The notes: generated by a model from the sequence alone, not told the origin. Counted from the first letter of the stretch, positions 23,609-32,305 are shown. The stretch: 33,404 nt of DNA from JAISST01 sp050434145 (GCF_050434145.1 NZ_JBNPVX010000033.1:1-33404), one strand, 5' to 3'. Translations and numbers: made by a program.

Positions 23609-24310
23609 GTGAAGAATTTTTCATTTGCAATCAAACAGATTGTTCCTCTTCTTTGCTCTTATATTTTTGTAGGAATTGCTTTTGGAATACTAATCAACAA
23701 AGAGGGGTATTCTTTTTTATGGGCATTTTTTTCTGGTTTGTTTGTGTATGCAGGTTCTATGCAAATAGTCATGATTAATCTTATGACTGGTGGAATTCCT
23801 CTATATATGGTGGCTATTATCACCTTTTTCCTAAATGCTAGACATATATTTTATGGACTTGGCTTCATCGAAAAATTTAGAAAAATGGGATGGAAATATC
23901 CATATATGGTACTTACTCTTACTGATGAGACATATTCTTTACTCTGTTCTCTAAAATACCCACCTAATATTAATGAAGAAAAAGTGAATTTTTACATAAA
24001 TTTATCCTGTCATCTTTTATGGACAATTAGTTGCACAATTGGTGCTATTATTGGAAATGTAATTCCATCTAATATAACAAAAGGCATTGACTTTTCTGCC
24101 ACAGCCTTATTTGTAACTATCTGTGTAAATCAATGGAAACAAGCAAAATCCCATATTCCTGCAATCATTGGAATAGTTTCTGCAATTATTTTTCTTGTAA
24201 TATTAGGACCAGATAATTTTATACTACCTGCTCTTTCTACTAGTTTGATTGCATTATGCTTTCTGAAAGATAAAGTAGAAAACAAAATGGTAGGTGATAC
24301 TAATGAATAA
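23609..24310 (+). CDS. azlC: AzlC-family branched-chain amino acid exporter, large subunit
   Basis: 233 residues, GTG start seven bases after AGGAGG. Polytopic membrane protein with the AzlC motifs IVPLLCSYIFVGIAFGILIN (about 11-30), FVYAGSMQIVMINLMTGG, ITFFLNARHIFYGLGFIE and LTLTDETYSLLCS. AzlC works with the small AzlD subunit (as in BrnFE of Corynebacterium and YgaZH of E. coli) to export branched-chain amino acids or azaleucine. The azlD start lies inside the last codons of azlC, overlapping by eight bases. Position near ilvE fits a branched-chain role. Confidence 0.93.
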   Translation: MKNFSFAIKQIVPLLCSYIFVGIAFGILINKEGYSFLWAFFSGLFVYAGSMQIVMINLMTGGIPLYMVAIITFFLNARHIFYGLGFIEKFRKMGWKYPYMVLTLTDETYSLLCSLKYPPNINEEKVNFYINLSCHLLWTISCTIGAIIGNVIPSNITKGIDFSATALFVTICVNQWKQAKSHIPAIIGIVSAIIFLVILGPDNFILPALSTSLIALCFLKDKVENKMVGDTNE

Positions 24311-24638
24311 TACAGTCTTATATAATATCACAATAATTATGATTGTAGCTCTAGTTACATGGTCTACTCGAGCTATTCCATATTTAATATTTGGTGGAGC
24401 AAAGAAACTACCATCAATTATCTCTTATCTTGGTAATGTATTACCTAATGCAATAATGATTATATTAGTTGTTTATTGCATTAGAAATATTGACATCTCC
24501 AATATTTTATCTGGTGCTGCAGAACTTACATCTATTGGTTGCATTATAATAATTCAATTGATCAGTAAAAATACCATTTTAAGCATAATTTTGGGAACAA
24601 TTCTATACATGGCTCTAATAAGGACAATCTTTGTATAA
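24303..24638 (+). CDS. azlD: AzlD-family exporter, small subunit
   Basis: 111 residues from ATG at 24303, after an AGGTG site within the end of azlC. An in-frame GTG at 24294 overlaps that site. Small membrane protein with three or four helices and the AzlD signatures VALVTWSTRAIPYLIFGG and LPNAIMIILVVYCIR. Forms the exporter with AzlC, with translational coupling implied by the eight-base overlap. Followed by a bidirectional terminator shared with the convergent uronate operon. Confidence 0.92.
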   Translation: MNNTVLYNITIIMIVALVTWSTRAIPYLIFGGAKKLPSIISYLGNVLPNAIMIILVVYCIRNIDISNILSGAAELTSIGCIIIIQLISKNTILSIILGTILYMALIRTIFV

Positions 24639-24641
24639 ATA

Positions 24642-24670
24642 AAAAAAGACTGTAATTAGCAGTCTTTTTT
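24642..24670. terminator. Bidirectional intrinsic terminator
   Basis: AAAAAAGACTG (24642-24652) pairs with CAGTCTTTTTT (24660-24670) around a seven-base loop. The A-run and T-run make it functional for azlD (plus) and for the convergent ABC ATPase gene (minus), whose stop codon it overlaps. Confidence 0.9.
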
Positions 24671-25778
24671 ATTTATCATAAATTCTCTCTTCTGTTTCTA
24701 TATCAAATAAATGACATTTTGACATATCAAATTTAAGTATTATTGAAGACATTTTTCCCAATTTTAAAGTATTCTCTTCATCCAGCTCTAGCCTAGCTAT
24801 CATCTGAACATCATTTAGGTTAAAATATATAATTTCTTCATTTCCCATCAATTCTTTCATATTAATTGCTACATCTACTGTATTCAAATCATTACTTTCA
24901 CCAATTGATATATGTTCTGGTCTTATTCCTAATGTTATTTCTTTTCCTTCTAAATATTTCACTATCTCATATTTATTTTTTGGAAATTCCATTGTTAAAT
25001 CTCTTATTTTTATTAAATATTTTTCATTTGACTTAATAATTAAACCATCAATAAAATTCATCATTGGAGATCCTATGAACCCCGCTACAAATTTATTATC
25101 TGGATAATTGTAAAGATTCAAAGGTGTATCTACTTGCATTATTTTTCCATCTTTTAGCACACATATTCTATCTCCCATAGTCATAGCTTCCACTTGATCA
25201 TGAGTGACATATATAACAGTAGTACCTAACTCCTTATGCAATTGGCTTATTTGTGTTCTCATTGATACTCTCAATTTTGCATCAAGATTACTTAATGGTT
25301 CATCAAACAAAAAAACTTCTGGAGATTTTACTATCGCCTTTCCTAATGCGACTCTTTGCCTTTGACCACCTGACATATCCTTTGGTTTTCTATCAAGTAA
25401 ATTACTTATTTCCAATCTTTCTGCTACACTACAAATTTTTTTATGTATTTCATCTCTAGAAATTTTTTTTAACTTTAGACTAAAGGCCATATTTTCATAC
25501 ACTGTCATATGTGGATAAAGAGTATAATTTTGAAACACCATCGATATTTTTCGGTCTTTAGGGAGCACATTATTTATTAATGTCTCTCCTATGTAAATTT
25601 CTCCATCTGTAATTTCTTCCAAACCAGCAATCATCCTTAATGTAGTGGTTTTTCCACAACCTGATGGGCCTACAAATACTATAAACTCACCATCTTCGAC
25701 ATTAAGATTCATTCCACATACAGCTTTGAATCCATTTGGGTAATGTTTTTGCACATTCTTCAATACTACCTTTGCCAT
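24669..25778 (-). CDS. MsmX/UgpC-type sugar ABC transporter ATPase
   Basis: 369 residues after AGGAG. Energises carbohydrate ABC importers. Walker A is GPSGCGKTT (37-45), the Q-loop FQNYTLYPHMTVYENMAF is around 82-99, the signature MSGGQ is at 135-139, Walker B FLFDEP is at 156-161, and the H-loop is VIYVTHD. The C-terminal 130 residues are the TOBE/regulatory domain of the MalK/UgpC/MsmX group. No permease or binding protein of the CUT1 type is encoded in the window, so it is probably a shared ATPase like MsmX, serving importers elsewhere. It is the last gene of the uronate operon, about 40 bases after the SDR gene, which hints at oligosaccharide or uronide uptake. Confidence 0.93.
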   Translation of the reverse strand: MAKVVLKNVQKHYPNGFKAVCGMNLNVEDGEFIVFVGPSGCGKTTTLRMIAGLEEITDGEIYIGETLINNVLPKDRKISMVFQNYTLYPHMTVYENMAFSLKLKKISRDEIHKKICSVAERLEISNLLDRKPKDMSGGQRQRVALGKAIVKSPEVFLFDEPLSNLDAKLRVSMRTQISQLHKELGTTVIYVTHDQVEAMTMGDRICVLKDGKIMQVDTPLNLYNYPDNKFVAGFIGSPMMNFIDGLIIKSNEKYLIKIRDLTMEFPKNKYEIVKYLEGKEITLGIRPEHISIGESNDLNTVDVAINMKELMGNEEIIYFNLNDVQMIARLELDEENTLKLGKMSSIILKFDMSKCHLFDIETEERIYDK

Positions 25779-25819
25779 CTTAACTCCTGCCTTGTTTGTC
25801 TCTTATTCATTAGGTTTAT

Positions 25820-26629
25820 CTACTGCGGCTGTTTTCCTATATATGCTAATATTCCACCATCTACATATAATATGTGTCCATTGACAAAATTACTTGCATC
25901 ACTTGCTAAAAACACTGCTGGTCCTATTAAATCTTCAGCTTCTCCCCATCTTGCTGCTGGAGTTTTTGAAACTATAAACATATCAAAAGGATGTCTTGAT
26001 CCATCTGCTTGTTTTTCTCGTAATGGAGCTGTTTGTGGCGTGGCAATATAACCTGGTCCTATCCCATTACATTGGATATTATGCTCTCCATATTCACTGC
26101 ATATATTCTTAGTCAGCATCTTTAATCCTCCTTTTGCTGCTGCATAAGCGCTTACTGTCTCTCTTCCAAGCTCTGACATCATCGAACAAATATTAATTAT
26201 TTTTCCATGTCCTTTTTTTATCATTCCTGGAATTACTGCTTTGGATACAATAAAAGGAGCATTCAAATCTACATCTATTACTTTTCTAAAATCCTCTGCT
26301 GACATTTCGTGCATTGGAATTCTTTTTATTATACCAGCATTATTAACCAATATATCTATGATTCCTACTTCTTTCTCTATTTTATTTATTAGACCATTTA
26401 CAGCATTTTCATCAGTAACATCACATACATATCCAGTAGCTTCTATCCCCAATTCTTTATATCCCCTTATTCCTTTATCAACTAGTTCTTGGTTAATATC
26501 ATTAAATACTATTTTAGCTCCTGCAGAAGCTAAACCATTGGCAAGTGCAAATCCTATTCCATAAGATGCCCCTGTAATAAAAGCAATTTTTCCATCCAAA
26601 CTAAAAGAATTCATATTAAATTTACCCAT
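25820..26629 (-). CDS. KduD/DhuD-like short-chain dehydrogenase (annotated gluconate 5-dehydrogenase in streptococci)
   Basis: 269 residues after GGAGG. Classical SDR: nucleotide motif TGASYGIG (19-26), NNAG (96-99), catalytic Ser149, Tyr162 and Lys166 in NICSMMSELGRETVSAYAAAK. The signature GYIATPQTAPLRE and the ending NGHILYVDGGILAYIGKQP match, from memory, the streptococcal IdnO/DhuD proteins of glycosaminoglycan clusters more closely than E. coli KduD. The likely reaction is reduction of the KduI product to 2-keto-3-deoxygluconate. Gluconate 5-dehydrogenase activity is an alternative. Lies between the GntR regulator and the ABC ATPase gene in the uronate operon. Confidence 0.85.
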   Translation of the reverse strand: MGKFNMNSFSLDGKIAFITGASYGIGFALANGLASAGAKIVFNDINQELVDKGIRGYKELGIEATGYVCDVTDENAVNGLINKIEKEVGIIDILVNNAGIIKRIPMHEMSAEDFRKVIDVDLNAPFIVSKAVIPGMIKKGHGKIINICSMMSELGRETVSAYAAAKGGLKMLTKNICSEYGEHNIQCNGIGPGYIATPQTAPLREKQADGSRHPFDMFIVSKTPAARWGEAEDLIGPAVFLASDASNFVNGHILYVDGGILAYIGKQPQ

Positions 26630-26650
26630 TTTTCCTCCATTTTCATAAAT

Positions 26651-27361
26651 TTATATATCAAATTTACCTTCTTCAGGCTCTTCTTCAAAATAATTTTTAT
26701 ATTCAACATCTATTTGATATCTCATTCTCTTCATACTAAAGTATAAATGCTCTTTCAATACATCTTTTAGTTCAGAAAAATTACCCTTTTCAACTAAAGA
26801 TAGAATGTTCTTATGCTCTTTTATAATTCTATTGAAATCTGTTTCTGTCCCAAAATCTAGCATTCTAAACCTAGTATAATGCAATCTATGAGCTTGAATC
26901 ATTTCCCAAAGCTTTTCTTTTTTTGTTGCCAAAAACCATATTTCGTGCATTTTAGCATCCAATCTATAAAATTGTTCAGGAACAAATCCTGATTCTTTTA
27001 TGATTGCTTCTTGCTTTCTTATCATATATTTTATATCATCAATTGCATTACTATTATCCTTCATCTCCATAAAATCTTCTAATATCTTTAATTCCACTGC
27101 AAGACGCATATATATCATTTGTTTTATATTACTTAAATTGAGTAGAGTAATGTAAATACCTCTATATGGCACTACTACTATATATTTTTGATCTTCCAAT
27201 AATCTCAAAGCATTTCTAACAGGTGTTCTAGAAACTTCAAACCTTTCACAAATCTCATTTTCACTTATAAGTTGCCCTGGTTTTAATATCAGATCTAATA
27301 TCTCCTTTTTTAGCACTTCATATACCATATCTTCTCTATTTTTATACAACATTTCCACCAT
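26651..27361 (-). CDS. GntR-family transcriptional regulator, FCD type
   Basis: 236 residues. The N-terminal winged helix (about 8-75) shows LILKPGQLISENEICERFEVSRTPVRNALRLLEDQKYI, a standard GntR HTH. The C-terminal FCD helical domain has the metal-binding pattern D-x3-H (LDAKMHE) plus two later histidines (EHKNILSLV and LKEHLYFSM), so a metal and a carboxylate or sugar-acid ligand are likely. The start is uncertain: ATG at 27361 or three codons later. Encoded within the operon it probably controls. The TTGTATA-N5-TATACAA palindrome on the kduI promoter is a good candidate operator, since FCD regulators of uronate genes often bind TTGTATAC-like sites. Confidence 0.9.
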   Translation of the reverse strand: MVEMLYKNREDMVYEVLKKEILDLILKPGQLISENEICERFEVSRTPVRNALRLLEDQKYIVVVPYRGIYITLLNLSNIKQMIYMRLAVELKILEDFMEMKDNSNAIDDIKYMIRKQEAIIKESGFVPEQFYRLDAKMHEIWFLATKKEKLWEMIQAHRLHYTRFRMLDFGTETDFNRIIKEHKNILSLVEKGNFSELKDVLKEHLYFSMKRMRYQIDVEYKNYFEEEPEEGKFDI

Positions 27362-27389
27362 ATAACATTACCCCTATATTAATATTCTC

Positions 27390-28886
27390 TTACGAATTAT
27401 CTTCTATTTTTTTTTGGATTTTTCTTTGATTAATAATAGAGCTTATCAAAGAACCCAATGCTAGTAATATAAGTACCACACATATCGGTCTTGTAAATAT
27501 CATAAAGAATTTTCCATCATTAATTTGCATCATACGCCTTAGATTACTCTCAGACATAGGACCTAATATTAAAGCAAGTAATATTGGAGACAATGGATAC
27601 TCATATTTTTGCATCAAATATCCTATCACACCCATTACCAATGCTAACCCAACATCAAACATATTTGAATTCATCGAATATGACCCTACAAGTGATAATA
27701 CCAAAATAATTGGTAATAGCTTTTGTTTATCAAGAGATATTACCTTTGAAAATATTCTTATTCCACTCATACCTATCATCATCATTGCTATATTAGCACA
27801 AATCATTGCAGCAAAAACACTGTATACTGTCTCCAAGTTCTCTACATACATCATTGGACCTGGTTGTATTCCTTTCATTATAAAAGCTCCTAACATTACT
27901 GCAGTATTTGAGTCTCCAGGGACTCCCAATGATAGTAACGGAATCATTGCTCCACCAGAACACCCATTATTTGCTGATTCTGCTGCTGCTATTCCCTCTG
28001 GGACACCAGTACCAAATAATTCAGGATGTTTTGATACCCTTTTAGATTCACTGTATGAAACAAAAGCAGCTATATCTCCACCTGCTCCTGGTATTGCACC
28101 TATGAAAGTTCCAAACAATCCACCACGAACTATTGAAGGCATTATTGCTTTTATATCTTCCTTTGATGGTAAAATACTTGTAATTTTTGCTATGATTTTT
28201 TCTGCATCTAATATTTTTTCTATTCCAGAAAATACTTCTGATATAGCAAACAACCCAATAAGTGTTGGGATGAAAGGCATTCCTTCATATAAAGATACTG
28301 CCTTACTAAATCTCAAATAGGCACATGTTTTATCCATACCTATAGTTGCTAGAATAAGTCCAAAAAACGCACTTATAAGTCCTTTTGTGATTGATTTCCC
28401 TGATATAGAAATAATTACTGAAAGGCCAAATACAGCCAATGTAAAAAATTCTCCAGGACCAAATTTTAATGCCATTTTGGATACAAGTGGTGATAAAAAA
28501 GTCATTATTACTGCTCCAATCATACCACCAATAAATGATGAAAATAGAGCTATTGACAATGCTCTACCAGCCTCACCTTTTTGTCCCATAGGATATCCAT
28601 CCAATACTGTGGCAGCGGCAGCAGGTGTTCCTGGTGTTCTGATTAATATTGCTGCTATAGAACCACCATACATTCCACCACAAAATATTCCTAATAAAAG
28701 TCCTATTGAAGGTAATAATTCCATTCCATAAGTAAAAGGTATCAATAATGCAATTCCCATTGTAGATGTAAGCCCTGGAATTGATCCTATCAGTACACCA
28801 CCTATTGCACCCAAAAATATCATTAATATCACTTTGGGATCTAATAACACATTTCCATAGCTACTTAGCAATAAACTCCAATCCAT
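27390..28886 (-). CDS. tctA: Tripartite tricarboxylate transporter, large permease TctA
   Basis: 498 residues after AAAAGGAG. Large polytopic membrane protein with TctA signatures: GVLIGSIPGLTSTMGIALLIPFTYGM, YGGSIAAILIRTPGTPAAAATVLDGYPMGQKGEAGRAL, then the internal repeat IGAIPGAGGDIAAFVSYSESKR and LSLGVPGDSNTAVMLGAFI. Forms the channel of a binding-protein-dependent secondary transporter with TctB and TctC. Known systems carry citrate or other carboxylates, and the family's ligands are diverse. Here it sits within a uronate operon, so a sugar acid is a likely cargo. Normal length. Confidence 0.96.
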   Translation of the reverse strand: MDWSLLLSSYGNVLLDPKVILMIFLGAIGGVLIGSIPGLTSTMGIALLIPFTYGMELLPSIGLLLGIFCGGMYGGSIAAILIRTPGTPAAAATVLDGYPMGQKGEAGRALSIALFSSFIGGMIGAVIMTFLSPLVSKMALKFGPGEFFTLAVFGLSVIISISGKSITKGLISAFFGLILATIGMDKTCAYLRFSKAVSLYEGMPFIPTLIGLFAISEVFSGIEKILDAEKIIAKITSILPSKEDIKAIMPSIVRGGLFGTFIGAIPGAGGDIAAFVSYSESKRVSKHPELFGTGVPEGIAAAESANNGCSGGAMIPLLSLGVPGDSNTAVMLGAFIMKGIQPGPMMYVENLETVYSVFAAMICANIAMMMIGMSGIRIFSKVISLDKQKLLPIILVLSLVGSYSMNSNMFDVGLALVMGVIGYLMQKYEYPLSPILLALILGPMSESNLRRMMQINDGKFFMIFTRPICVVLILLALGSLISSIINQRKIQKKIEDNS

Positions 28887-28922
28887 AGAAACTCCTTTTA
28901 TCTCCTAATCTTTTTTATTTTT

Positions 28923-29390
28923 TTATTTAATTATACCCTGTAAAATTCCCAATGGCATTTCTATTCCTAACAAATATTTAAATATAGAAAAAATCATCAC
29001 AGACGCTATTACAGATATGGCTATCATAACTGCATAATTTTTTATTTTTAACAAACACATCAAAAAAAATAATAATAATGGTGTAACAATTAAAAATCCC
29101 AATATTGGCCATAATATTACATAAAATACCATTATTGCTAAACTGATTATTACTCTTTGTATTCCCTTATCAAATGGGCTTATAGTAGGGGCTTTCGCCT
29201 TACTTTCATCTACTATTCCTTGGAATATTATAATTACTGAACATATCAATAAACCTATTCCCAAGTATCTTGGGAAAAATTCTGGTCCTACTGGAACATT
29301 TTTAAATTTCTTAAATGTAAAAGTTACTACAATTACATATATAGAGATGCACATAAATATTAATCCACTAATTATATTAGCTTTTTTCAT
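28923..29390 (-). CDS. tctB: Tripartite tricarboxylate transporter, small permease TctB
   Basis: 155 residues from ATG at 29390, preceded by GGGAAGTG. An in-frame ATG at 29420 lies inside the upstream hairpin and is rejected. Four membrane helices with the TctB pattern: N-terminal KANIISGLIFMCISIYVI, then GPEFFPRYLGIGLLICSVI, a cytoplasmic loop, and two more helices ending FKYLLGIEMPLGIL. Small membrane subunit of the same transporter as tctA and tctC. Confidence 0.93.
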   Translation of the reverse strand: MKKANIISGLIFMCISIYVIVVTFTFKKFKNVPVGPEFFPRYLGIGLLICSVIIIFQGIVDESKAKAPTISPFDKGIQRVIISLAIMVFYVILWPILGFLIVTPLLLFFLMCLLKIKNYAVMIAISVIASVMIFSIFKYLLGIEMPLGILQGIIK

Positions 29391-29412
29391 ATTTTCACTT
29401 CCCAATCTTTTA

Positions 29413-29454
29413 AAGATCATGCTGGCATTTATGAGTGTATACCTGCATGATCTT
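29413..29454 (-). promoter_or_regulatory. Intercistronic hairpin between tctC and tctB
   Basis: AAGATCATGC (29413-29422) and GCATGATCTT (29445-29454) form a perfect 10-bp inverted repeat with a 22-base loop. It lies in the mRNA about 40 bases after the tctC stop and just before the tctB RBS. No T-run of terminator quality follows. Such hairpins after a binding-protein gene protect the upstream mRNA and raise its level relative to the permeases. Confidence 0.65.
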
Positions 29455-29495
29455 ATGTTTGTATTATATTAAATAAATTCTTTTGTCAAAATTTA

Positions 29496-30464
29496 CTAGT
29501 CATCCAGAAGCTTTGTTTCTTTTAATGTTTTAGTTACTGATTCAAAATTCTCCTTTAAGAATTTGCCAAAGTCCTCAGAATTCATATGACGTAAATTTAA
29601 ATTTAAAGAAGCTGCAATTTTTATAAATTCTTCATCTTTAGAAGCTTTTTCAAAGGCGTCTTCTAATATTTTGACTATTTCAGGATCTGTTCCTTTAGGA
29701 ACACCAATACCTCTCCAAGTATAATAAGTTATATCATATCCTTGTTCTTTGAAAGTAGGTATATTCGGATATAATTCTGGTCTTTTAGTATCCATAATAC
29801 CCAATACTTTCACTGCTCCAGCATCTAATTGGCTTTTTACTTCTGCCAAAGATACAGATACTGCTTGAATATGTCCACCTGCTAGTGCAGTAACTGCATT
29901 AGCAGCACCTTCAAAGGCAACATGCTTTACATCTATTCCTGTTGCATTAGCAAGAAGACCAGCACCTATGTGCCATACTGAACCTGGTGCCGAATTTCCG
30001 ATGGATATAGTACCTGGATTTTTTTTGGCATATTCTACAAATTCTGCCACTGTATTATATGGTGCATCTGCTTTTACTGTCAATGCAGCTGCATCTGCAT
30101 TTATAAGTGCTATTGGAATAAAATCTGCATAAGTAAAATCTATCAATCCTTGTTGTGGCAATGAGTTTAATTCAAAAGTTATCATCCCAATGGTGTAACC
30201 ATCTGGTTTTGCATTTTTTATTGCAGAATGTCCTATTGCTCCACTACCACCTGTTTTATTTTCTACAGTCAATGTAGTTCCTAATATTTTTTCTGCAGAT
30301 GCTGATACTGCACGTAATACAGAGTCAGTTCCACCACCAGCACCCCATGGGCATATTACTTTTATCCCTTTAGTAGGGTACTTTTTCTCTGCCCCAAATG
30401 ATGTCATTGAAATAAATAAAATCGCCAATATTACCAATAGATAAGACCAAGTTCTCTTAAACAT
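29496..30464 (-). CDS. tctC: Tripartite tricarboxylate transporter, substrate-binding protein TctC
   Basis: 322 residues after AAGGAG. Residues 1-24 form a Sec signal peptide (LLVILAILFISMTSFGA). The mature protein follows the Bug/TctC fold: YPTKGIKVICPWGAGGGTDSVLRA (start of the first strand-loop that binds a carboxylate), NKTGGSGAIGH, KPDGYTIGMI, NSAPGSVWHIGAGLLANATGIDVKHVAFEGAANAVTALAGGHIQAVSVS and RPELYPNIPTFKEQGYD. It captures the ligand in the periplasm for TctAB. The operon context points to a uronate or related sugar acid, but the ligand cannot be read from the sequence. Confidence 0.95.
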   Translation of the reverse strand: MFKRTWSYLLVILAILFISMTSFGAEKKYPTKGIKVICPWGAGGGTDSVLRAVSASAEKILGTTLTVENKTGGSGAIGHSAIKNAKPDGYTIGMITFELNSLPQQGLIDFTYADFIPIALINADAAALTVKADAPYNTVAEFVEYAKKNPGTISIGNSAPGSVWHIGAGLLANATGIDVKHVAFEGAANAVTALAGGHIQAVSVSLAEVKSQLDAGAVKVLGIMDTKRPELYPNIPTFKEQGYDITYYTWRGIGVPKGTDPEIVKILEDAFEKASKDEEFIKIAASLNLNLRHMNSEDFGKFLKENFESVTKTLKETKLLDD

Positions 30465-30513
30465 AAATTTTCATCTCCTTAAATTTTTTATTTTGACTGA
30501 ATAAACTATTATG

Positions 30514-31401
30514 TTACAAACTTACTAAGTTTTTTTCCAAAACTTCATCTACATATTTTTTCTGAACTTCATCCAATGGAGTAAAAGGTTTTCTTGGATT
30601 GCCTGTATTTATCCCTTGAGAAGTCACCACATATTTTATGGCTGCTATTAATCCCACTTTACATAATGCTTCCATTATGTTATTTGCCTTATGCTGCAAC
30701 TCTCTAGCAAAGTCTATTTTACCATCTAGAAAAGCATCATAAATTTTTTTATAATGTGGTAACATGCAGTTAAAAGTGCTTCCTATAGACCCTTGTGCTC
30801 CCAATGCAAGACCTGCTACCATTGTCTCATCAAATCCATTCCAAATTTTTAATTTTGGATTTAAAGCTATGAAACGTTCCATTTGATATACCACTTGATT
30901 AGTATGTTTAATTCCTTCTATTACGTCACTTTTAAAAAGTTCTGCATAATTGGGGTCATTCAAATCAAATTCTCTTTTTGTATTTCCAGGAAAATTATAT
31001 ACAATTAGAGGAAGTTTGACTGCATCATAAATATCTTTGTAGTATTGAGATACTTCTCTACTTGAAAAGCCATAATATAAAGGTGGGGTAGCTGCTATGT
31101 GTTCAAAACCAAATCTTTTAGCTTCTTTTCCATAATATATTGCTTCTTTAGTTGATAAACTACCTATATGAGCTATCAGCTCCGTTTTGTTTTTTAATGC
31201 TGATGCAATTTCAAAAGTCATCACTCTCTCTGTAGGCGACAATAGAAAACATTCAGCACTACTTCCTCCTATAAAGAAACCTGAAGCTCCCTCATGCAAA
31301 TTTCTATCCATTATTTTCAGCATAGCTTCACTATTTATAGTATCATCATTATTGAATGGAGTAAGTGTAGCTGAATAAATTCCATACATTTTTTTAGCCA
31401 T
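30514..31401 (-). CDS. NanA-like lyase of the DapA superfamily (N-acetylneuraminate or 2-keto-3-deoxygluconate lyase)
   Basis: 295 residues after GGGGAG. A TIM-barrel class I aldolase: Schiff-base Lys165 (EGIKHT), catalytic Tyr135 (LIVYNFPG) and GGSSAE at 45-50. Ser47, Thr167, Gly189, Asp191, Glu192 and Ser208 fall at the same positions that, from memory, contact sialic acid in E. coli NanA; Thr48 is replaced by Ser. So it looks more like NanA than DapA. No nanE, nanK or TRAP genes lie nearby, whereas kduI and a KduD-like gene do. Either it cleaves a sialate to pyruvate and N-acetylmannosamine, or it cleaves 2-keto-3-deoxygluconate to pyruvate and glyceraldehyde. Second gene of the operon. 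Confidence 0.85.
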   Translation of the reverse strand: MAKKMYGIYSATLTPFNNDDTINSEAMLKIMDRNLHEGASGFFIGGSSAECFLLSPTERVMTFEIASALKNKTELIAHIGSLSTKEAIYYGKEAKRFGFEHIAATPPLYYGFSSREVSQYYKDIYDAVKLPLIVYNFPGNTKREFDLNDPNYAELFKSDVIEGIKHTNQVVYQMERFIALNPKLKIWNGFDETMVAGLALGAQGSIGSTFNCMLPHYKKIYDAFLDGKIDFARELQHKANNIMEALCKVGLIAAIKYVVTSQGINTGNPRKPFTPLDEVQKKYVDEVLEKNLVSL

Positions 31402-31436
31402 TTTTCTCCCCTAAAATTTAAATAATAAATATATCC

Positions 31437-32279
31437 TTATTTCAAATCAGTTGGTACTATTGTATCCATATCATCAAATGCTTGATTTTCACCACCCATT
31501 GCCCAAATAAATGAATAATTAGTCGTTCCTGCTCCACAATGAATGCTCCATGAAGGTCCTATTATGGCTTCTTCATTTTTCATTACTACATTTCTAGTTT
31601 GTGTAGGCTCTCCCATAAAATGCATTACTATATTATCTTTAGGTACTTCAAAATACATGTAGATTTCCATTCTTCTTTCATGAGTATGGCAAGGCATAGA
31701 ATTCCATACACTTCCTGTATCTAAAGCAGTAAGTCCCATCGATAATTGGCATGTAGGTAATACATCTGGATGTATAAATTGGAATATTGTTCTCTTATTA
31801 GATGTTTCCACTGACCCTAAATCCTTTCTTGCAGCATCTTTTATTGATATGAATTTAGTCTCATATGAACAATGTGCTGGAGCACTTACCATATAAAATT
31901 TCGCTGGTTTAGTTGCATCATCACTAGTAAAATAAACTTCTTTAGATCCTTTCGTAATATATAAACAATCTTTATATCCAAGATCAAAAGTTTTTCCATC
32001 TACAGTTATTTTTCCATTTCCACCTATGTTAAATATACCTATTTCACGGCGCTCCAAGAAGAAATGAGTACCAAAGTTTTTCCAGCAATCTATTCCCTTA
32101 TCTATAGATACTTTCTCTGTAGTAGGCATACACCCCAATGTTACCATACGATCTACATGCGAATACACTGCCACTACTTCATTAGCTACATACAGATTTT
32201 CAATTAAAAACTCATTACGTAATTCCTCAGTAGTATACCTTTTTACATCTCTTTGATTAGATGAATATCTGATATCCAT
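31437..32279 (-). CDS. kduI: 5-keto-4-deoxyuronate isomerase
   Basis: 280 residues from ATG at 32279, six bases after GGAGGG. An in-frame ATG at 32327 lacks an RBS and would start before the predicted transcription start. KduI converts 5-keto-4-deoxyuronate, from unsaturated uronates of pectin or glycosaminoglycans, to 2,5-diketo-3-deoxygluconate. It is a zinc cupin: His198, His200 and Glu205 (CHTHERRMEIY) plus His247 (WSIHCG) are all present. The rest also follows the family, for example LRNEFLIENLYVANE, FFLERREIGIFNIGG, and the ending MGGENQAFDDMD. Length is the same as in E. coli. First gene of the operon, with palindromes on its promoter. Confidence 0.95.
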   Translation of the reverse strand: MDIRYSSNQRDVKRYTTEELRNEFLIENLYVANEVVAVYSHVDRMVTLGCMPTTEKVSIDKGIDCWKNFGTHFFLERREIGIFNIGGNGKITVDGKTFDLGYKDCLYITKGSKEVYFTSDDATKPAKFYMVSAPAHCSYETKFISIKDAARKDLGSVETSNKRTIFQFIHPDVLPTCQLSMGLTALDTGSVWNSMPCHTHERRMEIYMYFEVPKDNIVMHFMGEPTQTRNVVMKNEEAIIGPSWSIHCGAGTTNYSFIWAMGGENQAFDDMDTIVPTDLK

Positions 32280-32305
32280 TATATTCCCTCCATTTTTTAT
32301 TTTTA

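Noticed and set aside
28102..28731. Plus-strand frames opposite tctA
   Set aside because: Antisense shadows of a well conserved permease gene.
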